In this document: positions 32,167 through 40,961 of the stretch, piece after piece
Position numbering within the stretch: the stretch's first letter is position 1
Layout of the letters: the number at the start of each line of letters is the position of its first letter
Source of the DNA: Hymenobacter caeli
Lineage (GTDB): Bacteria > Bacteroidota > Bacteroidia > Cytophagales > Hymenobacteraceae
DNA: 64,000 nt
Assembly: GCF_013294115.1 (NCBI RefSeq)
Contig: NZ_JABSNP010000002.1
Coordinates: 310,001 to 374,000 of the forward strand
Direction of reading: 5' to 3'
Notes under the pieces: model-generated
Told to the model about the DNA's origin: nothing
The model's input: the letters and a program-made list of their open reading frames with translations, nothing else
Database searches by the model: none
Translations under genes and position numbers: made by a program

Positions 32167-33093
32167 CTAGTGCCGGTTGTCGTCGTCGGCCAGCATGCTC
32201 AGGTAGCTGTCGTAGCGGGGCAGGGCGATGCGGCCGGCGTCCACGGCTTCGCGCACGGCGCAGCCGGGCTCGTGCAGGTGGCGGCAGTTGTGGTAGCGGC
32301 ACTGGTTGAGCAGGGCCCGCATCTCGGGGAAGTAGCCGGCCAGCTCGGCGGGCCGGATGTCCACGATGCCCAGCTCTTTGATGCCGGGCGTGTCGATGAG
32401 GTACGTGCCGGGCCGCACCTCCAGCATCTCCGCGAAGGTGGTGGTGTGCACCCCTTTGTCGGAAAACTGGCTGATTTCGGCCGTTTTGATGTCCAGGTCC
32501 GGCACCAGGGCGTTGATGAGCGTGCTCTTGCCCACGCCCGAGTGGCCCGAGAGCAGCGACGTTTTGCCGTCGAGCAGCGCGTCCACGGCCGCCACGCCGG
32601 TGCCGGTGCTGGCCGTGCACCGGCAGCTTGCGTAGCCCAGCGAGCGGTACATGCCGGCAATTTCGGCCTGGTAGGCCAGCCCGTCGGCGTCGAGCAAATC
32701 GGCCTTGTTGAAAATTAATACGACCGGAATGTGGTAGGCCTCGGCCGTTACCAAAAAGCGGTCGATGAACCCGAACGACGTGGTGGGCGAGGCCAGCGTG
32801 ACCACCAGCAGGGCCTGGTCGAGGTTGGCCCCCACGATGTGGGCGTGCCCGGTGGTGTGCACCGAGCGCCGCACGATGTAGTTGCGGCGCGGCGCGATGT
32901 GCGTAATCACGGCCGCGCCCTCGGCCTGCTGCTCGGGCTCGAACATGACCGAATCGCCCACGGCCAGCGGGTTGCTCACCTTCAGGCCCTGGATTTTGAA
33001 CTTGCCCCGCAGCCGGCAGCGGTACAGCTGCCCCGTGGCCGCCTCGCGCACCACGTACCACGAGCCGGTGGATTTCACGACGGTGCCAGTCAT
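32167..33093 (-). CDS. rsgA: Ribosome biogenesis GTPase RsgA
   Basis: 308 residues. A circularly permuted GTPase that helps the 30S subunit mature. An OB-fold N-terminus (TGTVVKSTGSWYVV) is followed by NKADLL (G4), then GHSGVGKSTLINAL (G1) and DTPG (G3), in the permuted order. A C-terminal zinc site reads C-x4-C-x2-H-x4-C (NQCRYHNCRHLHEPGC). All hallmarks are present and the length is normal. Start at ATG 33093; six perfect GAGTTAT repeats lie right upstream. Confidence 0.97.
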   Translation of the reverse strand: MTGTVVKSTGSWYVVREAATGQLYRCRLRGKFKIQGLKVSNPLAVGDSVMFEPEQQAEGAAVITHIAPRRNYIVRRSVHTTGHAHIVGANLDQALLVVTLASPTTSFGFIDRFLVTAEAYHIPVVLIFNKADLLDADGLAYQAEIAGMYRSLGYASCRCTASTGTGVAAVDALLDGKTSLLSGHSGVGKSTLINALVPDLDIKTAEISQFSDKGVHTTTFAEMLEVRPGTYLIDTPGIKELGIVDIRPAELAGYFPEMRALLNQCRYHNCRHLHEPGCAVREAVDAGRIALPRYDSYLSMLADDDNRH

Positions 33094-33098
33094 TTTTT

Positions 33099-33206
33099 GA
33101 GTTATGAGTTATGAGTTATGAGTTATGAGTTATGAGTTATGAACAGTTTTAAAAGCTATAACCTGGTGCCTACCAACTCATAACCCGTAACGCATAACTT
33201 CCAACT
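33099..33206. repeat. Heptamer repeat (GAGTTAT)6 and its opposite arm
   Basis: Six exact copies of GAGTTAT at 33099-33140, then a degenerate inverted arm about 33174-33206 (AACTCATAACCCGTAACGCA). The right arm includes the last codons of waaA, so that protein's end (VMRYGL) is encoded by the repeat. Same word family at 36071-36104, 52865-53020 and 62332-62508. Confidence 0.9.
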
Positions 33207-34431
33207 CTAAAAGAATGCGGGCCGTGGCGCCGGCCTGCTGGTGCACGTAATCCAGGGCCAGGTCCTGCATTTTGAGGCGCAGGGTTTCGTTGCCGAGCAG
33301 GCGGGCGAAGGCCTTTTCCAGCTCCTCGGCGGTGCGCACGGGCTTCGCGCAGCCCAGGGCCACCAGGTCCACGGCCTCCTGAAACTTGCTGTAAGCGGGC
33401 CCGAAAAACAGCGGCAGGCCGAAGGCGGCGGCCTCCAGCGTGTTGTGCAGGCCCTTGCCAAACGCCCCGCCGACGTAGGCAAATTGCCCAAAGCGGTAAA
33501 GCTGGCTGAGCAGGCCCACGTTGTCGAACAGCAGCAGCCGGGCCCCGGCCGCGGTGCCGGCCTGCGCCTGCGAGTAGCGCAGCACCTGGCCGGGCAGCAG
33601 GGCCTCAATTTGCCGCAAGTGGGCTTCCGTGATTTCGTGGGGGGCCAGCAGCACCCGGATCTGGCCGGCGTAGCGGCGCAGCAAGGGCCCCAGGGCGGGC
33701 AGGTCTTCGGACCAGGCGCTGCCCACCACCAGCACCGGGGCCCCGTCGGCCACGAAGGCCTCCACGAGGGGCAGCGGGCGCGGCGGGGCCAGGGCCGCGG
33801 CCGCCACGGCGTCGAAGCGCGTGTCGCCGGCCGCGCTCACGCGGGTCAGGCCATGCTGGCGCAGCAGCGCGGCCGAGGCCTCGTTTTGGGTGAAAATGTG
33901 CGCGAACTGGCCCAGAATTTCCCGGAAAAAATTGCCCCAAGGCTTAAAGAAAACCTGCTCGGGCCGGAAGATGGCCGACACCACCACGGCCGGGGCCTCG
34001 CTGCGCCGGGTTTCGGCCAGGAAGTGGTACCAAAACTCGTATTTCACGAACACGGCCAGCCGGGGCTGCACCGCGGCCAGAAACGCCCGGGCGTGGGCAC
34101 GGGTGTCTAGCGGCAGGTAAAACACGTAGTCGGCCCCCGGCCAGCTCCGGCGCACTTCGTAGCCCGACGGCGAAAAAAACGTGAGCACGATTTTGGTGCC
34201 CGGGTGGGCCCGGCGGTAGGCCTCCATCAGCGGGCGGCCCTGCTCGAACTCGCCCAGCGAGGCGCAGTGAAACCACACCCGCGGGGCCGGGTCGGTGGCC
34301 AGGGCCGCGCTAATGCGCGGCAGCAGCCCGCGCCGCCCGGCCACCCAGGCCGCCGCCTTGGGCACGAAGGGCGCGGCCAGGCGCAGTAGCAGCGCGTAAA
34401 AAAAAAGGGCGAGGTCGTACAGCAGCGTCAA
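33178..34431 (-). CDS. waaA: 3-deoxy-D-manno-octulosonic acid (Kdo) transferase
   Basis: 417 residues. Adds Kdo to lipid IV-A in the inner membrane, an essential lipopolysaccharide step. An N-terminal hydrophobic anchor (about residues 5-25) is followed by WFHCASLGEFEQGRPLMEA and TFFSPSGYEV, both strongly conserved in WaaA, and a GT-B C-terminal half with YVGGAFGKGLHNTLEAAAFG and FFGPAYSKF. Start at 34431 is a TTG giving the full anchor. The last six codons overlap a short-word repeat. Upstream of rsgA, same strand, 84 bases. Confidence 0.95.
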   Translation of the reverse strand: MTLLYDLALFFYALLLRLAAPFVPKAAAWVAGRRGLLPRISAALATDPAPRVWFHCASLGEFEQGRPLMEAYRRAHPGTKIVLTFFSPSGYEVRRSWPGADYVFYLPLDTRAHARAFLAAVQPRLAVFVKYEFWYHFLAETRRSEAPAVVVSAIFRPEQVFFKPWGNFFREILGQFAHIFTQNEASAALLRQHGLTRVSAAGDTRFDAVAAAALAPPRPLPLVEAFVADGAPVLVVGSAWSEDLPALGPLLRRYAGQIRVLLAPHEITEAHLRQIEALLPGQVLRYSQAQAGTAAGARLLLFDNVGLLSQLYRFGQFAYVGGAFGKGLHNTLEAAAFGLPLFFGPAYSKFQEAVDLVALGCAKPVRTAEELEKAFARLLGNETLRLKMQDLALDYVHQQAGATARILLELEVMRYGL

Positions 34432-34500
34432 GGCCGCGAAATTACGGCCGAAAACCGGTGGGGCCAGCGGGGCCAGTCCGCCCGGTTTTCGGCGGCCGGC

Positions 34501-35100
34501 CTAGCGTATCGGGTTCAGGTCGGCCTCGCCGGTGCGCCAGTCGGCGGGGCACAGGGCCCCGTGCTGCTCGTAGTGCTGGAGGGCGTCCACCATGCGCAGG
34601 GCCTCGTGGGTGCTGCGGCCCAGGGGCCCGTCGTTCACCGATTGGTGGCGCACGATGCCGTCGCGGTCAATCAGAAACAGGCCCCGGTTGCTGGTCGGCG
34701 TGCCCACAAACGTCATCTCGCCCTGCTCGTTGTAGTCGAAGTGCCCGGCCAGCATGTCGTAGTTGGCCGCGATGGTTTTGGTGGCGTCGGCCACCAGCGG
34801 GTACGTTACGCCCTTGATGCCGCCCTGCTCGCGGGGCTGGCGCAGCCAGGCGCGGTGGCTCTGGTGGCTATCGGTCGAGCAGGCCACCACGGCCACGTCG
34901 CGCGCTTCAAACTTGGGCAGCAGGTGCTGAAACGCCAGTATTTCGGTGGGGCACAGCAACGAGAAATCGGAAGGGTAGAAGTAAAAGAGCACGTGCATCT
35001 TGCCTAGGTAACGGTCGAGTGAAAAATCGTTTTCGATTTCCCCGTCGATTACGGCCGTGGCCCGGAAAGAAGGGGCGCGCTTGCCCACGAGAACTGCCAT
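34501..35100 (-). CDS. Peroxiredoxin (AhpC/Prx typical 2-Cys family)
   Basis: 199 residues. Thiol peroxidase that reduces peroxides. The peroxidatic Cys is in YPSDFSLLCPTEI (Cys 50; the family usually reads FTFVCPTE). The resolving Cys is in GALCPADW (Cys 184), so it is a typical 2-Cys form. TSNRGLFLIDRDG is also conserved. Cytoplasmic. Start at ATG 35100. It is the only peroxidase in the window; the reductase partner (AhpF or thioredoxin) is not here. Confidence 0.95.
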   Translation of the reverse strand: MAVLVGKRAPSFRATAVIDGEIENDFSLDRYLGKMHVLFYFYPSDFSLLCPTEILAFQHLLPKFEARDVAVVACSTDSHQSHRAWLRQPREQGGIKGVTYPLVADATKTIAANYDMLAGHFDYNEQGEMTFVGTPTSNRGLFLIDRDGIVRHQSVNDGPLGRSTHEALRMVDALQHYEQHGALCPADWRTGEADLNPIR

Positions 35101-35286
35101 GTAATTGAATGTGAAAGACGTGAAGGATGTGAGAACGAGAAGATTCCGGGAAAAATGCGCAGGGTGCAGGCCACGAGAAGGCCTGCGAAACCGGGGTTAC
35201 GAAAATGCGGGTAGGCAAGGCCAAGAACTTGCCCCAATTCTTCATGTGCCTAAATCCTTCCCATTTTCCCTGGCCCCGCGGGCCGC

Positions 35287-36063
<777 letters not shown>

Positions 36064-36070
36064 CGGGAAA

Positions 36071-36104
36071 TGAATTATGAGTTATAAATTATGAGTTATG
36101 AGTT
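36071..36104. repeat. GAGTTAT-type short-word repeat
   Basis: Degenerate tandem units ATGAGTTAT/AAATTATGAGTTATGAG just upstream of the enoyl-CoA hydratase start, same words as at 33099. No clear opposite arm. Confidence 0.8.
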
Positions 36105-36169
36105 GGGGCTTTCAGGCTTCTCATCGATTTGAACGAGCCAACAATGTAGCCCTTCAACTATTCAACACT

Positions 36170-37480
36170 TCACCCCCGGCACACGAACTGGAACGTGCTG
36201 CGCGTGCGCTGCTCCAGCAGCAGCTCGCGCCCGGCGGTGAGGCGGGCCACGCTGGCCGCGTCGTAATTCTTGATGGTGAACAGCAGCAAGCCGGCGTTGT
36301 AGTGGGTGCGAAACTGCCCCGCCAGCAGCGCCAGCAGCTGCTGCACCCGCCGCTCCGAAAAATCGGTGCACACCGAGAAGCTGATGGCCGAGTTTTGCAT
36401 CAGGTTGATTTTGAGCCGCGCCTGCGCCAGGGCCCCGAAAATGACTTCCAGGTTTTCCTCCGAGATGAACGCGAAATCCTTGCTCTCGAACGAGAGCAGG
36501 CACTGCTCCGTTTTCCGAATGAAGGCCGGGGCCAGCGCCGGGTGCTGGCAGTTGTGGATGAGCGTGCCGGGGGCCCCGGGGTCCAGAAACGAGCGCACGC
36601 GCAGCGGAATGCCGCGCTCGGCCAGCGGCTTCAGCGTTTTGGGGTGGATGACGCTGGCCCCGTAGTAGGCCATCTCGATGGTTTCCTGGTAGCTGATTTC
36701 CGGGTAGCGCACCGCGTCGGGAAACAGCTTGGGGTCGGCGCTGAGCAGGCCCGCCACGTCCTTCCAAATCGTCACCGACTCGGCCCGCAGGCAATAAGCA
36801 AAAATGGCGGCTGAGTAGTCGGAGCCCTCGCGGCCCAGCGTGGTAGTACGATGGTCGTCTTTGACACTGCCCACGAACCCTTCGGTTACTATAATGTGTG
36901 TGTCTCCATTGGGGAGAAATAGATCTTGTATCCCTGCTCGAATTTTCTTTTCTGTTTCCTCCCAATGTACTTTCCCTTCGCGCCAAGTGGCATCCGTTAC
37001 AATCGTCGAACCGCGATGATAAACATTTGCATTTGAGATACTTGTCAAAGCATAATAAACTAAATAAGAAGAGAGGGTTTCTCCAAAACTTACCACTTGG
37101 TCATATCCTTCATCGTAAGTTTTACTAGGTGAAAGATTTGCTAGCCGGTAAGCAAGCTCCTTGAACAGCGCGACCAGTTCTGGGTCTAACTCATTAGGGT
37201 TTATGTAAGGGTGAGGCAGGGCTTTTCCTAAATCTGTACTCACTTGATTGTGGTACATCTCAACCGCCGCTAGTTGCGTCGAATAGTCCCGCTCAGTATA
37301 TGCCAAGTCGAAAATCTCCTCCAGCGCGTTGGTTGTTTTGCCCATTGCCGACACCACGATGAGCAGCGGCCGGCCCTGGGCGGTGGTTTCCACGATGCGC
37401 TTGAGGTTGAGGATGGCCGCCGCGTCTTTCACCGATGCGCCGCCGAATTTGTACACTTGGAGTTGGTTTGCTGCCGTCAT
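36170..37480 (-). CDS. lysC: Aspartate kinase with an AT-rich mosaic middle
   Basis: 436 residues. Phosphorylates aspartate, the first step to lysine, threonine and methionine. N-terminal VYKFGGASVKDA, SFGETLSSYLVY, VTEGFVGS and GREGSDYSAAIFAY mark the kinase domain; the C-terminal part holds ACT-like regulatory segments (FAFISEENLEVIF, INLMQNSAISFSV). Codons about 36885-37325 are strongly AT-rich (17 of 60 bases G/C at 37021-37080) against GC-rich ends, yet the frame is intact, suggesting gene conversion or recombination. The ATG at 37480 sits six bases after a TACTTTTG box. Divergent from fbp. Confidence 0.95.
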   Translation of the reverse strand: MTAANQLQVYKFGGASVKDAAAILNLKRIVETTAQGRPLLIVVSAMGKTTNALEEIFDLAYTERDYSTQLAAVEMYHNQVSTDLGKALPHPYINPNELDPELVALFKELAYRLANLSPSKTYDEGYDQVVSFGETLSSYLVYYALTSISNANVYHRGSTIVTDATWREGKVHWEETEKKIRAGIQDLFLPNGDTHIIVTEGFVGSVKDDHRTTTLGREGSDYSAAIFAYCLRAESVTIWKDVAGLLSADPKLFPDAVRYPEISYQETIEMAYYGASVIHPKTLKPLAERGIPLRVRSFLDPGAPGTLIHNCQHPALAPAFIRKTEQCLLSFESKDFAFISEENLEVIFGALAQARLKINLMQNSAISFSVCTDFSERRVQQLLALLAGQFRTHYNAGLLLFTIKNYDAASVARLTAGRELLLEQRTRSTFQFVCRG

Positions 37481-37486
37481 ATGCCC

Positions 37487-37494
37487 CAAAAGTA
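37487..37494 (-). promoter_or_regulatory. -7 box TACTTTTG of lysC
   Basis: On the minus strand reads TACTTTTGGGGCATATG, with six bases between box and ATG, so the transcript would be leaderless. The fbp box lies 33 bases away on the other strand. Confidence 0.55.
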
Positions 37495-37526
37495 GGAACG
37501 TGGTGCGAGGTAGGGCGAAAAAAAAC

Positions 37527-37534
37527 TAGCTTTG
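37527..37534 (+). promoter_or_regulatory. -7 box TAGCTTTG of fbp
   Basis: Perfect TAnnTTTG, 38 nt before the fbp ATG at 37573. No clear -33 element. Confidence 0.5.
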
Positions 37535-37572
37535 TACACCGCACCCGCTTCATCCGCCCACTCTGAATTTTT

Positions 37573-38595
37573 ATGGACCACAACAAACTGGCCCTGCCCG
37601 TTGGGGCTACGCTCGACCGCTTCATCATGCGCAAGCAGGAGGATTTCCCCTACGCCACCGGGGAGCTGTCGCAGCTGCTGCGCGATATCGCGCTGGCCGC
37701 CAAAATCGTGAACCGCGAAATCAACCGCTCGGGCCTCATCGACATCGCCGGGGCCTTCGGTGGCCAGAACGTGCAGGGCGAAGACCAGCAGAAGCTCGAC
37801 GTGGTGGCCAACATTCGCTTCATCCGGGCCCTGCGCAACGGCGGCGAGGTGTGCACCATCATCTCGGAAGAGGACGAGGACATGATTCAGACCGGCAATT
37901 TGCAGGGCAAGTACGTGGTGGCCATCGACCCGCTCGACGGCTCCTCGAACATCGACGTGAACGTGAGCATCGGCACCATTTTCAGCATCTACCGCCGCGT
38001 GTCGGCCACCGGCCGCGAGGGCACCGCCGCCGATTGCCTCCAGCCCGGCACCCACCAGGTGGCCGCCGGCTACGTTATCTACGGCTCCAGCACCATGCTC
38101 GTGTACACGACCGGCAACGGCGTGAACGGCTTCACCTACGAGCCCTCGCTGGGCGAGTTCTTCCTCTCGCACCCCAGCATTCAAACGCCCGCCACTGGCA
38201 CGGTCTACTCCGTCAACGAGGGCAGCTCCGAGTCGTTCGAGCCCGGTGTGGCGGCCTTCGTGCGCCAGTGCAAAGAGCGGAATTTTTCGGCCCGCTACAT
38301 CGGCTCGCTGGTGGCCGATTTCCACCGCAACCTGCTCAAGGGCGGCATTTATTTCTACCCCGCCACCGCCAAGAGCCCCACCGGCAAGCTGCGCCTCATG
38401 TACGAGTGCAACCCCCTGGCGTTCATCGTGGAGCAGGCCGGCGGCAAAAGCTCCAACGGCAGCCGCCGCACCATGGAAATCGAGCCCAAGTTGCTGCACG
38501 AGCGCTGCCCCGTCTTCATCGGCAGCAAGGAACTGGTCGAGCAAGTGGAACAATTCATCGTCCGCGAAAGCGCCGCCGCTGCCACCCTGCTGTAG
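37573..38595 (+). CDS. fbp: Class I fructose-1,6-bisphosphatase
   Basis: 340 residues. Removes phosphate 1 from fructose-1,6-bisphosphate, the committing step of gluconeogenesis. Metal-binding motif [19 protein letters not shown] near residue 118 and SEEDE near residue 97 are exact family matches, as is the C-terminal [15 protein letters not shown]. Complete, cytoplasmic. Start at ATG 37573 with a -7 box 38 nt upstream, and a strong terminator after the stop. Divergent from lysC. Confidence 0.97.
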   Translation: MDHNKLALPVGATLDRFIMRKQEDFPYATGELSQLLRDIALAAKIVNREINRSGLIDIAGAFGGQNVQGEDQQKLDVVANIRFIRALRNGGEVCTIISEEDEDMIQTGNLQGKYVVAIDPLDGSSNIDVNVSIGTIFSIYRRVSATGREGTAADCLQPGTHQVAAGYVIYGSSTMLVYTTGNGVNGFTYEPSLGEFFLSHPSIQTPATGTVYSVNEGSSESFEPGVAAFVRQCKERNFSARYIGSLVADFHRNLLKGGIYFYPATAKSPTGKLRLMYECNPLAFIVEQAGGKSSNGSRRTMEIEPKLLHERCPVFIGSKELVEQVEQFIVRESAAAATLL

Positions 38596-38609
38596 CCCGC
38601 CGCCGTCCC

Positions 38610-38650
38610 ACAAAAAAGCCCTGCTGGAGCGTCCGGCAGGGCTTTTTTGT
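38610..38650. terminator. Terminator of fbp
   Basis: Perfect 15-bp stem, arms 38610-38624 and 38636-38650 (ACAAAAAAGCCCTGC), 11-nt loop, T-run at the end; also usable from the DUF5606 side. Confidence 0.9.
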
Positions 38651-38713
38651 GGACTAGACGGTTGCCATGCTGGCAGCGGGTGACTCAACCGCCCGCGGCG
38701 GAGCGTCCGGTGC

Positions 38714-39289
38714 TTATTCGGCCTTTTTGCGGCTTTTCTTGGGCGCGGCGGCCGGGGCGGCTTCCGGGTTGGCCGCGGCTTCGGCCGTGGCCGGGGGCTC
38801 GGGGGCGTTAATCACGCCGCCCGTGCTCAGGGGTTCACCGGGGGCAGGGCCCTCCGCGGCGGGTTGTTCCGTGGCAGTTTCTTCCGCAGCGGCTTCCTGG
38901 TAGGGCAGGTGCTGGGCCACGATGCCGTACCAGGCGGCCAGCTTCTTGATGTCGGACGTGTACACCCGGTCGCGGTCGTAATCGGGCACGGCGTGGGCCA
39001 TAAAATCAGCCAGTTCCGCTTCGCTCGATTTGCTGGTCACGGGCACCGCGGGGCCGTAGTGGGCGTGCAGCTGCTCGAACACGTCGGCCAGCGGCACGTT
39101 CACGTCGTAATCGGTCGTATAAATCGAAATTTCCGACAGCAGCGACACTTTGTTGCGGGCGGGGGCCATGCTGCGGGCCGCGCGGGCGTCGAGGCTTTCC
39201 ACCAGTACGCCGTGGCGGGCGGCTTTCAGCAAACGGTATAGGCCCGGCATGCCGCTGATGGCGGCAATTTCTTTCAATTCGTAAGGCAT
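38714..39289 (-). CDS. DUF5606 family protein
   Basis: 191 residues. The N-terminal 140 residues match the Bacteroidota DUF5606 pattern: LKEIAAISGMPGLYRLL, NKVSLLSEISIYTTD, VPDYDRDRVYTSDIKKLAAWY. The last about 50 residues are an Ala/Glu/Pro-rich low-complexity tail ending KKSRKKAE. No known reaction; cytoplasmic. Start ATG 39289. An AT-rich inverted repeat lies upstream (39320-39389). Confidence 0.88.
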   Translation of the reverse strand: MPYELKEIAAISGMPGLYRLLKAARHGVLVESLDARAARSMAPARNKVSLLSEISIYTTDYDVNVPLADVFEQLHAHYGPAVPVTSKSSEAELADFMAHAVPDYDRDRVYTSDIKKLAAWYGIVAQHLPYQEAAAEETATEQPAAEGPAPGEPLSTGGVINAPEPPATAEAAANPEAAPAAAPKKSRKKAE

Positions 39290-39319
39290 TCTTTTCTTTT
39301 AATTAACAATGATTAAGTA

Positions 39320-39389
39320 GCAATTAATAATTATTATTGAGTCCAACGACGCAGCGCTGTTTATGACCACCAATAATTATTAATTATTC
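39320..39389. repeat. AT-rich inverted repeat
   Basis: Arms about 39320-39338 (CAATTAATAATTATTATTG) and 39370-39389 are approximate complements made of TAAT words. Lies between DUF5606 and TonB-like genes, both minus strand, so it may end the TonB-like transcript. Confidence 0.7.
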
Positions 39390-39396
39390 TTCGCCG

Positions 39397-39846
39397 TTAT
39401 TCCGTGGCATTTGAGCCAGTCGCGCCCAATTTGAAATCAATGGGCAAGCTGGTAAGCACAGGGTACGCCGGTTTTTTAAATTTGAGCAGGCGCACCACGC
39501 GCAAGGCTTCGTCGCCGGTGCCGCCGCCCACCTGTTTCACCAATTTAATGCCCGACATGGTGCCGTCCGGGTTCAGCGTGAAGCTGACGATGCAGCGGCC
39601 CTGGATGCGGTTGCGCTTGGCCAGCAGCGGGTACTTCAGCTCCTGGGCAATGAAGGCGTACATGGCGGCTTGGCCGCCCTCGTAGTACTCGGCCACCGGA
39701 ATGGCTCCGGCCACGCGGCCCGTGCCGGCCCCGGCTTCGCCGGCGGGCCGGGCGGGCGGCGGGGTGTTGGGGGGCGTGGTTTGGGCAGCCGCCGGGGCCG
39801 CCAGCAGCAGGCCCAGGGCCAGCGGCGAAAGCAAATGTTTCAGCAT
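39397..39846 (-). CDS. TonB C-terminal domain protein with signal peptide
   Basis: 149 residues. A signal peptide (about residues 1-21, ending AAAQ) and a Pro-rich stretch (PPNTPPPARP) precede a TonB C-terminal-like domain: KYPLLAKRNRIQGRCIVSFTLNPDG and VVRLLKFKKPAYPV. TonB domains link energised inner membrane proteins to outer membrane transporters. Here a cleavable signal replaces the membrane anchor, so it may be a periplasmic relative. ATG 39846. Promoter TAAGTTTG at 39923-39930 overlaps the engB stop. Confidence 0.88.
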   Translation of the reverse strand: MLKHLLSPLALGLLLAAPAAAQTTPPNTPPPARPAGEAGAGTGRVAGAIPVAEYYEGGQAAMYAFIAQELKYPLLAKRNRIQGRCIVSFTLNPDGTMSGIKLVKQVGGGTGDEALRVVRLLKFKKPAYPVLTSLPIDFKLGATGSNATE

Positions 39847-39922
39847 AAAACCGGTTGAGGGGGGGAAGGAATGAACGAAGCGGCGGTCGCGGCCAGCGAC
39901 TCTGGCCGGGCAAAAGCGGGGC

Positions 39923-39930
39923 CAAACTTA
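39923..39930 (-). promoter_or_regulatory. -7 box TAAGTTTG overlapping the engB stop codon
   Basis: On the minus strand, TAA of the -7 box is the engB stop codon (39928-39930). It lies 76 nt before the TonB-like ATG. Confidence 0.45.
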
Positions 39931-40542
39931 CGCACCCGGGGCCGCCGCCAGCTGCTGGTTCACTCCGTCGATAAAGCCCAGTAGCTCGTCGCGCCCCGCC
40001 TTAGTGGTGGCCGACGTAACAAAATACTGCGGCAGCTCGTCCCAGCTCTCGGCCATTTTGGCCAGGTACGCGGCCAGCAGCGTCCGCGTTTGGGCCGCCG
40101 ACTGCTTGTCGGTTTTGGTGAACACCATCACGAAGGGCACGCCCATCTCGCCCAGGTTTTCCATGAATTCCAGGTCGCTGGCCTGCGGGGGCAGGCGCGA
40201 GTCGAGCAGCACGCACACGCAGGCCAGGTTTTCGCGGCGCTGCAAGTAGGCGTTCAGCATTTTCTGCCACTCGGCGCGGGCCGTTTTGCTCACCTTGGCG
40301 TAGCCGTAACCGGGCAAATCGACCAGGTACCACTGCTCGTTGACAAGGAAGTGGTTGATTAACTGGGTTTTGCCGGGCGAAGCCGACGTTTTGGCCAGGC
40401 CCGCCCGGCTGGTGAGCATGTTGATGAGCGACGACTTGCCCACGTTGGAACGCCCGATGAAGGCGTACTCCGGCCGGTCGGGGGGCGGGCACAAGTCCAC
40501 GCGGGTGTTGCTCGTTAAAAACCGGGCGTCGCGAATCAGCAT
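39928..40542 (-). CDS. engB: Ribosome biogenesis GTP-binding protein EngB (YsxC/YihA)
   Basis: 204 residues. GTPase needed for 50S subunit assembly. G1 GRSNVGKSSLIN near residue 33, G3 DLPGYG near residue 79, and G4 TKTDK near residue 145 are in the TrmE-Era family order. Start ATG 40542 begins MLIRDARFLTS, as expected; the frame is open upstream but without a better start. A -7 box TAATTTTG lies at 40601-40608 (minus strand). Confidence 0.96.
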   Translation of the reverse strand: MLIRDARFLTSNTRVDLCPPPDRPEYAFIGRSNVGKSSLINMLTSRAGLAKTSASPGKTQLINHFLVNEQWYLVDLPGYGYAKVSKTARAEWQKMLNAYLQRRENLACVCVLLDSRLPPQASDLEFMENLGEMGVPFVMVFTKTDKQSAAQTRTLLAAYLAKMAESWDELPQYFVTSATTKAGRDELLGFIDGVNQQLAAAPGA

Positions 40543-40600
40543 GGGGGCAAATAAAGGGTAAGTGCAAATACCGGCGACCGGCGACCGGCGCAGCAATCCG

Positions 40601-40608
40601 CAAAATTA
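40601..40608 (-). promoter_or_regulatory. -7 box TAATTTTG of engB
   Basis: Minus strand, perfect TAnnTTTG, 58 nt before the engB ATG. Confidence 0.45.
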
Positions 40609-40654
40609 CGCCCTCCGGCGGCCAAAACGTCATAAAATAATGGGTGGCCGGAAA

Positions 40655-40683
40655 TTGTAATCTATTGTATTCGTCTATATTTG
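40655..40683 (+). promoter_or_regulatory. Promoter TTG-N18-TATATTTG upstream of the OmpA-family gene
   Basis: The best -33/-7 pair in the window: TTG at 40655-40657 and TATATTTG at 40676-40683. Starts a leader of about 270 nt before ATG 40962. A second box lies at 40772-40779. Confidence 0.5.
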
Positions 40684-40750
40684 CGCGGTTGCTTGGCGCA
40701 TTTTGGTTCGTAGCGCTGGTGTTAAGGGTTGCTTTACGGCGCATTTTCTT

Positions 40751-40779
40751 TTTGCCGGGGCCCGCATTCCCTATCTTTG
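40751..40779 (+). promoter_or_regulatory. Promoter TTTG-N17-TATCTTTG upstream of the OmpA-family gene
   Basis: TTTG at 40751-40754 and TATCTTTG at 40772-40779. Either this or the upstream promoter would give a long untranslated leader (about 180 nt from here), AT-rich, with no recognised riboswitch. The 40543-40961 gap holds no gene I can support. Confidence 0.5.
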
Positions 40780-40961
40780 TCACCAAGGCCTGTTTTCGGG
40801 CCGCGCTAAGTTTAATTGTTTCCCACTGCTCTTCTTAACCCTGCGCATTTTTTTAAGTATAAGCCGAACCCGTTGCCGCTCGCGCGGCGGCCTATTCTTT
40901 TATGCGGCGCTCTGCACAGCCTTAATTACGAAACCTTTTTTTCCAACCCTTTATTTTTCCA

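Noticed and set aside
33099..33140. CRISPR-like direct repeats
   Set aside because: Units are 7 bp in direct contact with no spacers; no cas genes nearby.
40543..40961. Possible riboswitch or small RNA in the long leader of the OmpA-family gene
   Set aside because: No recognised motif or strong conserved stem; only two promoter-like boxes could be supported.
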